A stretch of DNA of 64,000 nt from Oceanobacillus neutriphilus (GTDB lineage: Bacteria > Bacillota > Bacilli > Bacillales > Amphibacillaceae): contig NZ_BMLW01000007.1 of the NCBI RefSeq assembly GCF_014645515.1, positions 233,966 through 297,965 on the forward strand, read 5' to 3'. The stretch's first letter is position 1. Each line of letters starts with the position of its first letter. Shown here in pieces: positions 26,157-34,300 of this stretch. The notes under the pieces are model-generated. The model did no database searches. It saw nothing but the letters and a program-made list of their open reading frames with translations, and was not told the DNA's origin. The translations under genes and the position numbers were made by a program.

Positions 26157-26486
26157 ATGACAAAAGAAGAAGTACAAATGCTTTCGTTTCAAATTATCTT
26201 GCATGCCGGGAATGCAAAATCAGATGCGATGGAGGCTTTGATTCTGGCTAAAAAAGGAAAATTTGAGGAAGCAGCTAAAAAGATGGAATCAGCTGATGAA
26301 GCATTTGCTGAAGCTCATCATATGCAAACAGATCTTTTACATGATGAGGCAAATGGAAAAACAACCGAGCTTTCTGTTATTCTGATTCATGCGCAGGATC
26401 ATTTAATGAATGCTTTAACGGTAAAGGATTTAGCCGTTGAAATGATAGATATGCATAAAAAAATTAATCGTCTGGAGGAGAAGTAA
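26157..26486 (+). CDS. PTS lactose/cellobiose-family IIA component
   Basis: Small cytosolic phosphocarrier of 109 aa. The Lac-type IIA signature is present, including the active-site His in VILIHAQDHLMNA and the early HAGNAKSDAMEAL helix. It takes phosphate from HPr and passes it to IIB. Two bases separate it from the IIC stop, and a GGAGG site overlaps the IIC end. Confidence 0.92.
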   Translation: MTKEEVQMLSFQIILHAGNAKSDAMEALILAKKGKFEEAAKKMESADEAFAEAHHMQTDLLHDEANGKTTELSVILIHAQDHLMNALTVKDLAVEMIDMHKKINRLEEK

Positions 26487-26487
26487 T

Positions 26488-26796
26488 ATGAAAATACGTT
26501 TAGTTTGCTCAGCAGGAATGTCTACGTCAATGCTTGTGAAGAAGATGAAGGAAGCTGCAGAAAAACAGAACTTTGAAGCAGACATTGAAGCAGTAGCAGA
26601 GTCACAGCTGAAGAATCATCTTGAAGCCTTACAGGTTGTTCTTATTGGTCCGCAAGTCCGTTATCTGGAAGGTAAAATTAAAGAAAGCCTGGAGCCGCAG
26701 GGTGTAAAGGTTGCTGTTATTGATCAGATGGCTTATGGAATGATGCAGGGTGATAAGGTTTTGAAGCAGGCAATTGATTTAAATGAAGGAAACTAA
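26488..26796 (+). CDS. PTS lactose/cellobiose-family IIB component
   Basis: Cytosolic phosphocarrier of 102 aa. The phospho-Cys is residue 7 in RLVCSAGMSTSMLVKKM, and VVLIGPQVRYL is the second family motif. It begins one base after IIA with a GGAGGAG site. Last gene of the operon before a strong bidirectional terminator. Confidence 0.93.
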   Translation: MKIRLVCSAGMSTSMLVKKMKEAAEKQNFEADIEAVAESQLKNHLEALQVVLIGPQVRYLEGKIKESLEPQGVKVAVIDQMAYGMMQGDKVLKQAIDLNEGN

Positions 26797-26805
26797 AATA
26801 AGTAT

Positions 26806-26838
26806 AAAAAACTCGTATCTGCGGATACGAGTTTTTTT
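26806..26838. terminator. Bidirectional terminator after the PTS operon
   Basis: AAAAAACTCGTATC (26806-26819) and GATACGAGTTTTTT form a perfect stem with a TGCG loop. It serves the PTS operon and the convergent hydrolase gene. Confidence 0.9.
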
Positions 26839-26841
26839 AGT

Positions 26842-27753
26842 CTAAAGATGTTTTTTATAGAAATCTTTCAGCTTATCAACGGCTTTTGTTACTGGGTCGG
26901 TCTGATCGTATAAATCATAATGAGTTACTCCTTCAAGAACAAGGATTTCCTTATCTTTAGAAGCGGCTTTTTCATACAGCTTGTGGCCATCATAATAAGA
27001 ACCGAAGCCGCCTTTAACATCGCCAACGATAATTTGCAGCGGCTGAGTAAGCAGCTGATCAGCTAAATGAAAAGCGTCAAATGCGATTACTTTTTCCATA
27101 CTTGTGAATTTTAATTTGTTTGGAGAGTTCGGACTTTGCCCTCTTGGTGTCTTGTAATAATCAATTGCTTCTTTAATATCGATATCGTTGATGCCTGCTT
27201 CTTCTCTTTCCTTCTGACTTTCTGGAATCCATTGAGTAATCATTGGCTCTGAGCCATTTGCTTCAGCGGTCCGCTGCTTGCCGATTTGCTCCAGTGTCTG
27301 AATTGGATTTTGTTCACGGTATAATCTTCCAATATTAGCACTGGCAACAGCACCGACAGCCTTAATACGTTTTTCGGTCATAGCCGCGTTAGCTGCATAA
27401 CCGCCGCCGGCACATACACCAAGTACTCCAATACGGTCATTATCCACATTGTCTAATGTTGTTAGATAGTCTACCGCGGAGCGAATGTCTTCTACACGGG
27501 CGTAAGGATCCTCTGTATAGCGTGGTTCCCCTCCACTTTCTCCTTGATAGGAAGCATCAAATACAATGGTGATATAACCGAGCTCAGCAAATTTTTCTGC
27601 ATAAATCCCTGCTGTCTGCTCTTTGCAGCTGCTTCCTGGATGTACACAGACAAGAGCCGGATTTATCCTGTCCGCATTTTCGGGTGTATTTAAAATACCA
27701 GCTACTTGTATGCCGTTGGACAGAAACGTAATGGATTTTTTACTGAATTTCAT
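26842..27753 (-). CDS. Alpha/beta hydrolase of the dienelactone hydrolase type
   Basis: Cytosolic alpha/beta-fold hydrolase of 303 aa. The oxyanion region is VCVHPGSSCKEQ. The nucleophile elbow is GVCAGGG, with Cys where most family members have Ser, as in dienelactone hydrolase. The late VTHYDLYDQ region offers the catalytic His. The strand-helix element DASYQGESGG is typical of YcjY-like proteins. There is no signal peptide. A GGAGGG site precedes the ATG. Divergent from a TetR regulator that probably controls it. Natural substrate unknown. Confidence 0.8.
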   Translation of the reverse strand: MKFSKKSITFLSNGIQVAGILNTPENADRINPALVCVHPGSSCKEQTAGIYAEKFAELGYITIVFDASYQGESGGEPRYTEDPYARVEDIRSAVDYLTTLDNVDNDRIGVLGVCAGGGYAANAAMTEKRIKAVGAVASANIGRLYREQNPIQTLEQIGKQRTAEANGSEPMITQWIPESQKEREEAGINDIDIKEAIDYYKTPRGQSPNSPNKLKFTSMEKVIAFDAFHLADQLLTQPLQIIVGDVKGGFGSYYDGHKLYEKAASKDKEILVLEGVTHYDLYDQTDPVTKAVDKLKDFYKKHL

Positions 27754-27854
27754 AGATAAGACCCTCCAATAATGAAATTACACTTGTGTTACTTAATTAC
27801 CGTGTGTAGACTAATATAAAGGTTATAAAGAAAGGATTCAATAACCATCTGTTT

Positions 27855-27878
27855 GTATATGTAAACTAATACACATAC
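27855..27878. promoter_or_regulatory. Candidate TetR operator between hydrolase and regulator
   Basis: GTATATGT (27855-27862) and ACACATAC (27871-27878) form an imperfect dyad (7 of 8 pairs) about 33 bases upstream of the TetR start, in the shared divergent region. Confidence 0.4.
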
Positions 27879-27910
27879 CAGAAAATGTGTGAAATAAAAG
27901 GGGATAAACT

Positions 27911-28456
27911 ATGACAGGAAAAATGGATAGAAGGATTATGAAATCACAGAAAGCTATTCGCAGAGCTTTTATAGATATACTTTATGAGGATGGGTTTGAG
28001 TCTGTTACGATAAAAGATATCACTGAACGGGCTGATTTGAGCAGAAAAACTTTTTATTTACATTATATAGATAAATACGATTTACTAGATAAAATCGTTG
28101 AGGAGCATTTAGAGGAATTAGGAGAAATTTGTGATCAAAAAAAGGATAAAGGGCTGATAGAAGGGACAATTATCTGGTTCGGATATTTTGAAGACCGTAA
28201 ATTATTTTTTACTTCCTTATTTCAGGGCACTAGCACAGTTTCTTTCCGTAATAAACTGCTGCATTTTATTATGGAAGAAGTCGATAAAAAACTGGAAGCA
28301 TCTGCATTATCTAACAATATAGACCGGAAGATTATTTTGAAATTCCTGGGAACAGCGGTTATGGGCGTGTTGGAATCCTATGTTTTAGAAGAAATTGAGG
28401 GGGACATGGAAACCATCGCTGCACAGGTTGGAGAAATGTTAAAAAGGAATTTATAA
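27911..28456 (+). CDS. TetR/AcrR family transcriptional regulator
   Basis: 181-aa one-component regulator. The N-terminal DNA-binding domain is typical (AFIDILYEDGFESVTIKDIT, then LSRKTFYLHYIDKYDLLDKI). The C-terminal ligand and dimer domain has no distinctive motif. AAAGGGG precedes the ATG. Divergent transcription and the candidate operator suggest control of the hydrolase at 27753 and of itself. The downstream dehydrogenase may or may not be part of the regulon. Confidence 0.88.
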   Translation: MTGKMDRRIMKSQKAIRRAFIDILYEDGFESVTIKDITERADLSRKTFYLHYIDKYDLLDKIVEEHLEELGEICDQKKDKGLIEGTIIWFGYFEDRKLFFTSLFQGTSTVSFRNKLLHFIMEEVDKKLEASALSNNIDRKIILKFLGTAVMGVLESYVLEEIEGDMETIAAQVGEMLKRNL

Positions 28457-28688
28457 AAAAGGATTGCGGAGGAAGGATTTCAAAGCAATATTACTATGAT
28501 GAGTTACTGTTCTGTAGAGGATGGTGCTTTTTGAGTGCATCCATATTGGGCGGGTAGTATAATAGAATCGTAGACAGAGTGTATTCGCCAGAAGGATCAG
28601 GTAAATATAGACTAGTAAGACCCTTCCGTTTAAGGAAAGCAAGCTCTGCCTTTCATAATTTATTTGTAGAATGGGAGAGAGATTTTTT

Positions 28689-29741
28689 ATGAAAGCAGCA
28701 AGAATTTACGCTGAAAAAGATGTCCGTGTGGAGGATGTCGAAGTAAAAGAAGTTGGTGCAAAAGATGTGAAAGTAGAAGTAGCCTGGACAGGAATTTGCG
28801 GTTCAGATTTACATGCTTATTCTCATTTTATTGGTATTCCGACAGAGGAGCATCCAATATCAAAAAGACAAGCTCCACTGACATTGGGCCATGAGTTCAG
28901 TGGAACAGTAACGGAAGTAGGCAGCGATGTAACAGCATTTGAACCGGGCGACCGTGTTTGTATCGAACCGAACCTCCGCTGTGGAGAGTGTAAGGAATGC
29001 CGCGAAGGGAATTATCATCTTTGCAGAAATAGTAATGCAGCATTTATCGGACTTGCTGATGATGGCGGATTTGCAGAATACTGTGTTATGGATGAACAAT
29101 ATTGTCACCAAATCCCGGATAATATGACTTTAGAACAGGCAGCACTTGTCGAACCGACTGCTGTAACCTATCATGGTGTAGATTCAGCAGGTGTGAAAGC
29201 TGGTGACGCTGTACTAGTTACCGGCGCAGGTCCAATTGGTCTATTAACAGTCCTCTCAGCTCGTGCAGCTGGTGCAAGTAAAGTATTCGTCAGTGATGTT
29301 TCGAAAGAACGTTTAGCGTTAGCAGAGTCTTTTGGATTTGTAAAAGCATTAAATCCAATGGAAGATGATGTGATTGGTATAATTATGGAAGATACCAATG
29401 GTGATGGTGTTGATGTGGCATTAGAATGTGCAGGCGTACAGCCGACATTTGATACCTGTCTGGAGGCTATCAAACGTACAGGTACTGTTTGTGTGGTTGC
29501 CATTTTTGGACAAAATCCGGAAATTAATGCCTTTGCTTCTACAGTTAAAGAAGCAACCATTAAATTCTCTCTGGCCTATTCCAATATCTACGATCGTGTG
29601 ATCAACCTGATTGCCAGCGGACAAATTCCTGCTGAAAAAGTAGTGACCAATAAAATTAAATTAGATAATGTTGTAGAAGAAGGATTTGAATTATTGCTTA
29701 ACGATAAGAGCCAATCTAAAATTTTAGTTAGTGCGAAATAA
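28689..29741 (+). CDS. bdhA: Zinc-dependent alcohol dehydrogenase, 2,3-butanediol dehydrogenase type
   Basis: Medium-chain dehydrogenase of 350 aa. The catalytic zinc site is CGSDLHAYSHF with GHEFSGTV. The structural zinc site is the four-Cys loop RCGECKECREGNYHLC. The NAD-binding motif is VTGAGPIGLL, followed by VFVSDVSKERL. The length, the EEHPISKRQAPLTLGHE insertion and the EPTAV segment fit BdhA, which interconverts acetoin and butanediol; sorbitol or threonine dehydrogenases are alternatives. The start at 28689 has GGGAGAGAG 7 bases upstream; the ATG at 28671 lies before that site. Single gene with its own terminator. Confidence 0.82.
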   Translation: MKAARIYAEKDVRVEDVEVKEVGAKDVKVEVAWTGICGSDLHAYSHFIGIPTEEHPISKRQAPLTLGHEFSGTVTEVGSDVTAFEPGDRVCIEPNLRCGECKECREGNYHLCRNSNAAFIGLADDGGFAEYCVMDEQYCHQIPDNMTLEQAALVEPTAVTYHGVDSAGVKAGDAVLVTGAGPIGLLTVLSARAAGASKVFVSDVSKERLALAESFGFVKALNPMEDDVIGIIMEDTNGDGVDVALECAGVQPTFDTCLEAIKRTGTVCVVAIFGQNPEINAFASTVKEATIKFSLAYSNIYDRVINLIASGQIPAEKVVTNKIKLDNVVEEGFELLLNDKSQSKILVSAK

Positions 29742-29761
29742 AGACTATTATCTATTTTTTG

Positions 29762-29792
29762 AAAGCCTGCAGAAAGTTCTGCGGGCTTTTTC
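29762..29792 (+). terminator. Terminator after bdhA
   Basis: AAAGCCTGCAGAA (29762-29774) pairs with TTCTGCGGGCTTT (one G-U pair) and is followed by T. Confidence 0.85.
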
Positions 29793-29848
29793 TATAAAAA
29801 TTAGAGATAAATCCCCTTTATTATTAGAAAATCAGCAAATATCGTGAG

Positions 29849-29880
29849 GAGCATGTCTATACGGGCAAGCTCTTTTTTTT
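29849..29880 (+). terminator. Terminator-like hairpin upstream of the amidase pseudogene
   Basis: GAGCATG (29849-29855) pairs with CAAGCTC (29866-29872) with one mismatch, followed by eight T. It could be a second stop for bdhA or part of a leader attenuator of the amidase. Confidence 0.45.
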
Positions 29881-29910
29881 ATATCTTAAAAAGAAGGGAG
29901 GATTATATAA

Positions 29911-30891
29911 ATGGTGAAAATCTACTTGGATCCCGGACATGGAGGAAGTGATACAGGAGCTGTAGGACAAGGATTGCAAGAAAAGCATGTAACCTTAGCA
30001 ATTGCTTTGAAAATACGAAATATCTTGAACAACAGTTATCAGGGGCATCAAATCCGGATGAGCCGTTCGACAGATAGTACTGTATCGCTGACAGCACGGA
30101 CGAATGATGCGAACCAGTGGGGTGCAGATTATTTTGTTTCTATTCATATTAACGCTGGAGGAGGAGCGGGCTACGAGGATTATATTTATTCGGGCCTTTC
30201 CAATCAGGGAACAACAGGAAAATACCGGCAAATCATGCATGAAGAAATAATAAAGTAGGTAAACCTTCAAAACCGCGGCAGAAAGCAAGCTAATTTTCAT
30301 GTACTGCGGGAATCAGTCATGCCAGCTATTTTAACGGAAAATGGTTTTATTGATCATGCATCAGATGCTGCAAAATTGAAATCAGATGCATTTCTGGAAC
30401 AAATCGCTTTAGGACATGCAAGAGGGATTGCGAGAGTATTTCAATTATCCTCAAAAAGCGGCTCAGGCTCCTCTGGTAATTCTAATGGTTCTAATAATAA
30501 TACGGGAAGCTCTTCATCAAATGCAGGTAAAACGAATTCGATTGTAGACTATTTAAAATCGATAGGAAAGGATTCCAGTTTTTCCAATCGTTCCAAGCTG
30601 GCTAAATCTTATGGTATCCAAAATTATAAGGGAACAGCGGCGCAGAATACAAGACTATTAAATGCAATCCGTTCTGGAGGAGGCTCCGGTAATCAAGGCA
30701 GCTCTTCAGCAGGAGATAGCAAAACAAATTCAATCGTAGATTACTTGAAATCGATAGGAGAGGATTCCAGCTTTACGAATCGTTCCAGATTGGCAAATTC
30801 TTATGGTATTCAAAATTATAAGGGGACAGCTGCCCAAAATATGCGGTTATTAAAAGCGGTCAGGTCTGGAGGAGCTTCAAGCAGCTCTTAA
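29911..30891 (+). pseudogene. N-acetylmuramoyl-L-alanine amidase interrupted by an in-frame amber codon
   Basis: Amidase_3-type cell-wall hydrolase that would cleave the bond between muramic acid and the stem peptide. The frame from 29911 has DPGHGG, the Glu in QEKHVTLAIAL and SIHINAGGG. It then meets TAG at 30256-30258. The same frame continues without a shift through VNLQNRGRKQANFHVLRES and PAILTENGF, which carries the catalytic Glu. The C-terminal half has two repeats of about 50 residues (NSIVDYLKSIG...SFxNRS...GIQNYKGTAAQN) joined by Ser/Gly/Asn linkers, likely wall-binding units. Full length would be 326 residues. Without readthrough the first piece lacks the catalytic Glu and binding domain, so the gene is probably inactive. 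Confidence 0.85.
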
Positions 30892-30980
30892 GGCTGTCCG
30901 TTAACCGGTAGCTGCATCAACTATTTTTTGATGAGCAGTTCAAATTTTACCGGATAACAACATGTGTAAAATTATAATAA

Positions 30981-31033
30981 AAAACTTCATTCAGCATAGT
31001 TGATAATCCCTATGCTGAATGAAGTTTTATTTT
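30981..31033. terminator. Bidirectional terminator between amidase and gpmA
   Basis: A perfect 19-bp stem joins 30981-30999 and 31010-31028, with T-runs on both strands. Confidence 0.9.
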
Positions 31034-31037
31034 AAGG

Positions 31038-31733
31038 CTATTCTTCCTGATCTATAAAATATTTTGAAACAGGTACTAAATTGTCATCTAACTCATAAAC
31101 AAGCGGAACACCAGTAGGAATGGATACATTTATAATATCCTCATCACTGATATCCTCAAGGTATTTCATTAAGCCTCTTAAGCTGTTTCCATGTGCTGCA
31201 ATAATCACACTTTTTCCTGCTTTTACTGCCGGCTTAATTTCTTCCTCCCAATAAGGAATAACGCGTGCAATGGTTGTTTCCAGACTCTCACCAAGAGGGA
31301 TTTTGTCCTCCGGTATTTCTTTATACTTTTCTTCATGCCCGGGATAACGTTCATCTTCCTTTTCTAAAAATGGCGGAGCTACATCGAAACTGCGGCGCCA
31401 GATATGCACCTGATCGGCTCCGTATTTTTCAGCAACTTCCTGTTTATTCAATCCCTGTAATGCGCCGTAATGTCTTTCATTCAGCTTCCAGGATTTATGT
31501 ACAGGAATCCATAAACTGTCTGTTTCCTCCAATACATAATTGAGTGTTTTAATAGCTCTTTTTAAATAGGATGTATAAGCTACATCAAAATGGAATCCAT
31601 GCTGCTTCAGTGTTTGTCCTGCATGCTTTGCATCTGCAGCTCCATGCTCTGTTAAATCTACATCTGTCCATCCGGTAAAAAGATTGGCCAGATTCCATTC
31701 GCTTTGACCATGTCTAATCAGTACCAGCTTCAT
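31038..31733 (-). CDS. gpmA: 2,3-bisphosphoglycerate-dependent phosphoglycerate mutase
   Basis: Glycolytic enzyme that interconverts 3- and 2-phosphoglycerate. The phospho-His motif [18 protein letters not shown] is at residues 5-22. [14 protein letters not shown] and the second His in [17 protein letters not shown] complete the active site. The length of 231 aa is typical. GAGGG precedes the ATG. Many Bacillaceae rely mainly on the cofactor-independent enzyme GpmI, so this is probably a second, dPGM-type mutase. Single gene. Confidence 0.92.
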   Translation of the reverse strand: MKLVLIRHGQSEWNLANLFTGWTDVDLTEHGAADAKHAGQTLKQHGFHFDVAYTSYLKRAIKTLNYVLEETDSLWIPVHKSWKLNERHYGALQGLNKQEVAEKYGADQVHIWRRSFDVAPPFLEKEDERYPGHEEKYKEIPEDKIPLGESLETTIARVIPYWEEEIKPAVKAGKSVIIAAHGNSLRGLMKYLEDISDEDIINVSIPTGVPLVYELDDNLVPVSKYFIDQEE

Positions 31734-31956
31734 ATATAATCCCTCACTATCTTTTTATTTATAACATACCACTGTGCGGCATAATTTACACGTAATGCGC
31801 AGTTATATTTTCTGAAAAGCTGGAGGAGCATGAAAAGGTTGTCTTATTAGAAACCTGATTCAACGCAGCATTTAAAATAACATGCTTGCCGAATGGATTT
31901 GCAGAACTAATAAAATACGGTAAGCTAGTATATAGAATGAACGGAGGATGCAGAGA

Positions 31957-32922
31957 ATGACAAAAATAAATCCAATTGATCCATTGCTGAATCAATTTGA
32001 AACGTTAATTTTAGACGGGGCATTGGCCACAGAATTAGAAAAGCTGGATTGTAATCTGGACGATCCTTTATGGTCTGCCCGGGTTTTGCTGGATGAGCCT
32101 GAAAAAATCAGAAAGGTTCATTATGCTTATTTTGCTGCTGGTGCGGATATTGCTATCACAGCAAGCTATCAAGCCAGTATAGATGGATTTAAAAAGCGCG
32201 GCATAAACGAAGCGGAAGCAAAAGCGTTAATCAGGAAAACAGTAGAGCTGGCACAGGAGGCGCGGGAGGAGTACTGGCAGAAGGAAAGGAAATCCAATCG
32301 ACCTTATCCATTGGTGGCCGGTTCTGTCGGACCATATGGAGCTTATCTGGCTGATGGTTCAGAGTATATTGGTAATTATGGAGTAAGCGATCAGGTTTTA
32401 TATGATTTTCATAAGCCGCGTATAGAAGCTTTGGTTGAAGCAGGTGCAGATTTATTAGCGTTTGAGACAATTCCGTCGCTCCAGGAAGCAAAGGTAGTCT
32501 GCGATTTGTTAAAAGAATTTCCTGATATATCAGCATGGATAACGTTTACGCTGAAGGATGCTGTACATATTAGTGAAGGAGCAGCATTAAGAGAATGTGC
32601 AGAGTTCTTAAATACACACAGCCAGGTCGCTGCTATGGGTGTAAATTGTGTTACAACAGAGTTTGTCAATGATGCTGTTCAGGAATTAAGGACCTGTACG
32701 AACAAGCCTATTATCATTTATCCGAACTCTGGTGAAAACTATGATCCAGAGACAAAAACGTGGTCTGGAGATAATCATGTACATATAGACTGTGCTGCTG
32801 TTGACTGGGCTGATAAAGGAGCAAGAATTATTGGGGGCTGCTGCCGGACGGGTCCTGAGGATATCAGGGGAATCAGCAGGGTATTGAGAGAAGTAAATAA
32901 TGACCGTACATCTGATAGATGA
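31957..32922 (+). CDS. mmuM: Homocysteine S-methyltransferase (MmuM/YbgG-like)
   Basis: Transfers a methyl group from S-methylmethionine or SAM to homocysteine, yielding methionine. Zinc-binding Cys residues lie in AMGVNCVTTE and IIGGCCRTGPEDI. The N-terminal LILDGALATELE and ITASYQASIDGF stretches are typical of the family. The start at 31957 has GGAGG 10 bases upstream; the ATG at 31948 almost touches that site. It gives 321 aa. No riboswitch was recognised in the leader. It fits functionally with the sulfur amino acid block at 15-19 kb. Confidence 0.88.
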   Translation: MTKINPIDPLLNQFETLILDGALATELEKLDCNLDDPLWSARVLLDEPEKIRKVHYAYFAAGADIAITASYQASIDGFKKRGINEAEAKALIRKTVELAQEAREEYWQKERKSNRPYPLVAGSVGPYGAYLADGSEYIGNYGVSDQVLYDFHKPRIEALVEAGADLLAFETIPSLQEAKVVCDLLKEFPDISAWITFTLKDAVHISEGAALRECAEFLNTHSQVAAMGVNCVTTEFVNDAVQELRTCTNKPIIIYPNSGENYDPETKTWSGDNHVHIDCAAVDWADKGARIIGGCCRTGPEDIRGISRVLREVNNDRTSDR

Positions 32923-33020
32923 GGACAGTTTAGAATTCCTGTTTTTATCTTAAGCAAATGTTTTATAAAGGTTTATATTAAAGAACAAGATGAATATTTC
33001 AGAGTGAGGTTTTCTGTTTT

Positions 33021-33047
33021 TACCACAGCTGTTTAGCTGTGGTATTT
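33021..33047 (+). terminator. Terminator-like hairpin downstream of mmuM
   Basis: TACCACAGCT (33021-33030) and AGCTGTGGTA (33035-33044) form a perfect 10-bp stem with a GTTT loop and a short T-run. It lies about 100 bases past mmuM. Confidence 0.7.
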
Positions 33048-33186
33048 TAGGTGGAGTCATTTTGCTTATAAAAGTATGGTTTTTATAAGGTATAAATTTT
33101 CGGATGTTTTTTAGTTTTTTTAGGATTCAATTATAAAATAACATCGCTTAAGATAAAGTTGAAAATACATTACAGGAGGTAAATTT

Positions 33187-34212
33187 ATGAAAGCGCTTAA
33201 ATTAATGGCATTATTTACAGTTATAAGTTTTTTATTATTAGGTTGTTCAAATAACAGCTCGGGAGATGGAGAGGAATTAGTTGTTTATACAGCAAGAAGT
33301 GAAAGCTTAAATGAATTAGTTATCCCAAGTTTTGAAAATGAAACAGGTATTAAAGTAAAAACCGTTACAGCTGGTACCGGAGAGCTGGTGACAAGAGTCG
33401 AATCTGAAAGAAACAATCCCCAAGGGGATATCTTATGGGCTGCAGATGTAACAATGTTACATGATAAAACTGACTTATTTGCAGAATATGTGTCTCCTGA
33501 AGATGAGAATATGATGGAGGAATTCAGAAATGAAACAGGGTATTTTTCTCCGGCTTTTGCAGATCCAACTGTTTTTATAGTCAATACAGATTTAACTGGA
33601 GGGGAAGGACAGATTACTAGCTTTGAAGATTTGCTGGATCCTGAATTAAAAGGAAAAATAGCATTTGGAGATCCTGTTAATTCCAGCTCTGCTTTTCAAT
33701 CTTTAATGGCAATGCTATATGCAGCAGGTGACGGAGATCCTTTATCTGATGAAGCATGGGATTTCGTTGAAAAATTTATAGCCAATTTGGATGGAAAAAT
33801 TCAAGGAAGCTCTGGTCAGGTTCATAAAGGCGTTGCAGATGGAGAATATGTTGTTGGATTAACATGGGAAGATCCAGTAGTCCATTATATCAGAAATGGA
33901 GAGTCAGTTGAGGTTGTTTTCCCGGAAGAAGGAGCTATTTTCCCTGGCCAGGCAGTCCAGATTATAGAAGGAGCAGAAAACATGGAGAACGCACAAAAAT
34001 TTGTAGATTATCTTCTCTCTGAAGAAATTCAGACGCAGGCGGGCCAGGAATTAACAGTAAGACCTTTAAGGGAAGATATTGAACTGGCGGATTATATGGT
34101 ACCTCAGGATGAAATCAACTTATTTGAAGAATATGATGAAATGTGGGTTATCGAGAATACAGATGAGATAACTGCAAGATATGTCGATTTACTGGAAAAA
34201 TCACTAGACTAG
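33187..34212 (+). CDS. AfuA/HptA-like ABC solute-binding lipoprotein (iron/sugar-phosphate class)
   Basis: Extracellular lipoprotein of 341 aa with lipobox LLLGC. The fold is that of the ferric/sulfate/sugar-phosphate binding class: ELVVYTARSESL, FENETGIKVKTVTAGTGEL, PQGDILWAADVTML, ITSFEDLLDPELKGKIAFGDP and GQAVQIIEGAENMENAQKFVDYLLS. A near-perfect ACAGGAGG site precedes the ATG. It heads an operon of ATPase, fused permease, histidine kinase and response regulator. The ligand may be ferric iron, but coupling to a YesM/YesN-type kinase recalls Staphylococcus aureus HptA, which senses hexose phosphate. I favour a phosphorylated organic solute. Confidence 0.85.
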   Translation: MKALKLMALFTVISFLLLGCSNNSSGDGEELVVYTARSESLNELVIPSFENETGIKVKTVTAGTGELVTRVESERNNPQGDILWAADVTMLHDKTDLFAEYVSPEDENMMEEFRNETGYFSPAFADPTVFIVNTDLTGGEGQITSFEDLLDPELKGKIAFGDPVNSSSAFQSLMAMLYAAGDGDPLSDEAWDFVEKFIANLDGKIQGSSGQVHKGVADGEYVVGLTWEDPVVHYIRNGESVEVVFPEEGAIFPGQAVQIIEGAENMENAQKFVDYLLSEEIQTQAGQELTVRPLREDIELADYMVPQDEINLFEEYDEMWVIENTDEITARYVDLLEKSLD

Positions 34213-34234
34213 GCTAAACAAAAATATTTAGGGA

Positions 34235-34269
34235 GTAACTTGTGGTATCGGCAGATTATCACAAGTTAC
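34235..34269 (+). repeat. Intercistronic stem-loop between binding protein and ATPase genes
   Basis: GTAACTTGTG (34235-34244) and CACAAGTTAC (34260-34269) pair perfectly over 10 bp. There is no T-run. Such hairpins after binding-protein genes commonly protect the upstream mRNA, raising its level above the membrane components. Confidence 0.65.
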
Positions 34270-34300
34270 CGTTCATGCTTTTAAGGGAGGTAATTATGAA

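Noticed and set aside
28457..28688. Small gene or strong promoter before bdhA
   Set aside because: Only an 11-codon frame follows GGAGGAAGG, and the TATAAT at 28558 has no -35 box at a normal distance.
30319..30891. Separate gene for the C-terminal part of the amidase
   Set aside because: It starts mid-domain at an internal Met with no ribosome binding site and is in frame with the upstream part; it belongs to one interrupted gene.
31734..31956. S-box or T-box leader for the homocysteine methyltransferase
   Set aside because: None of the conserved S-box blocks or a T-box motif is present, unlike at 16575.
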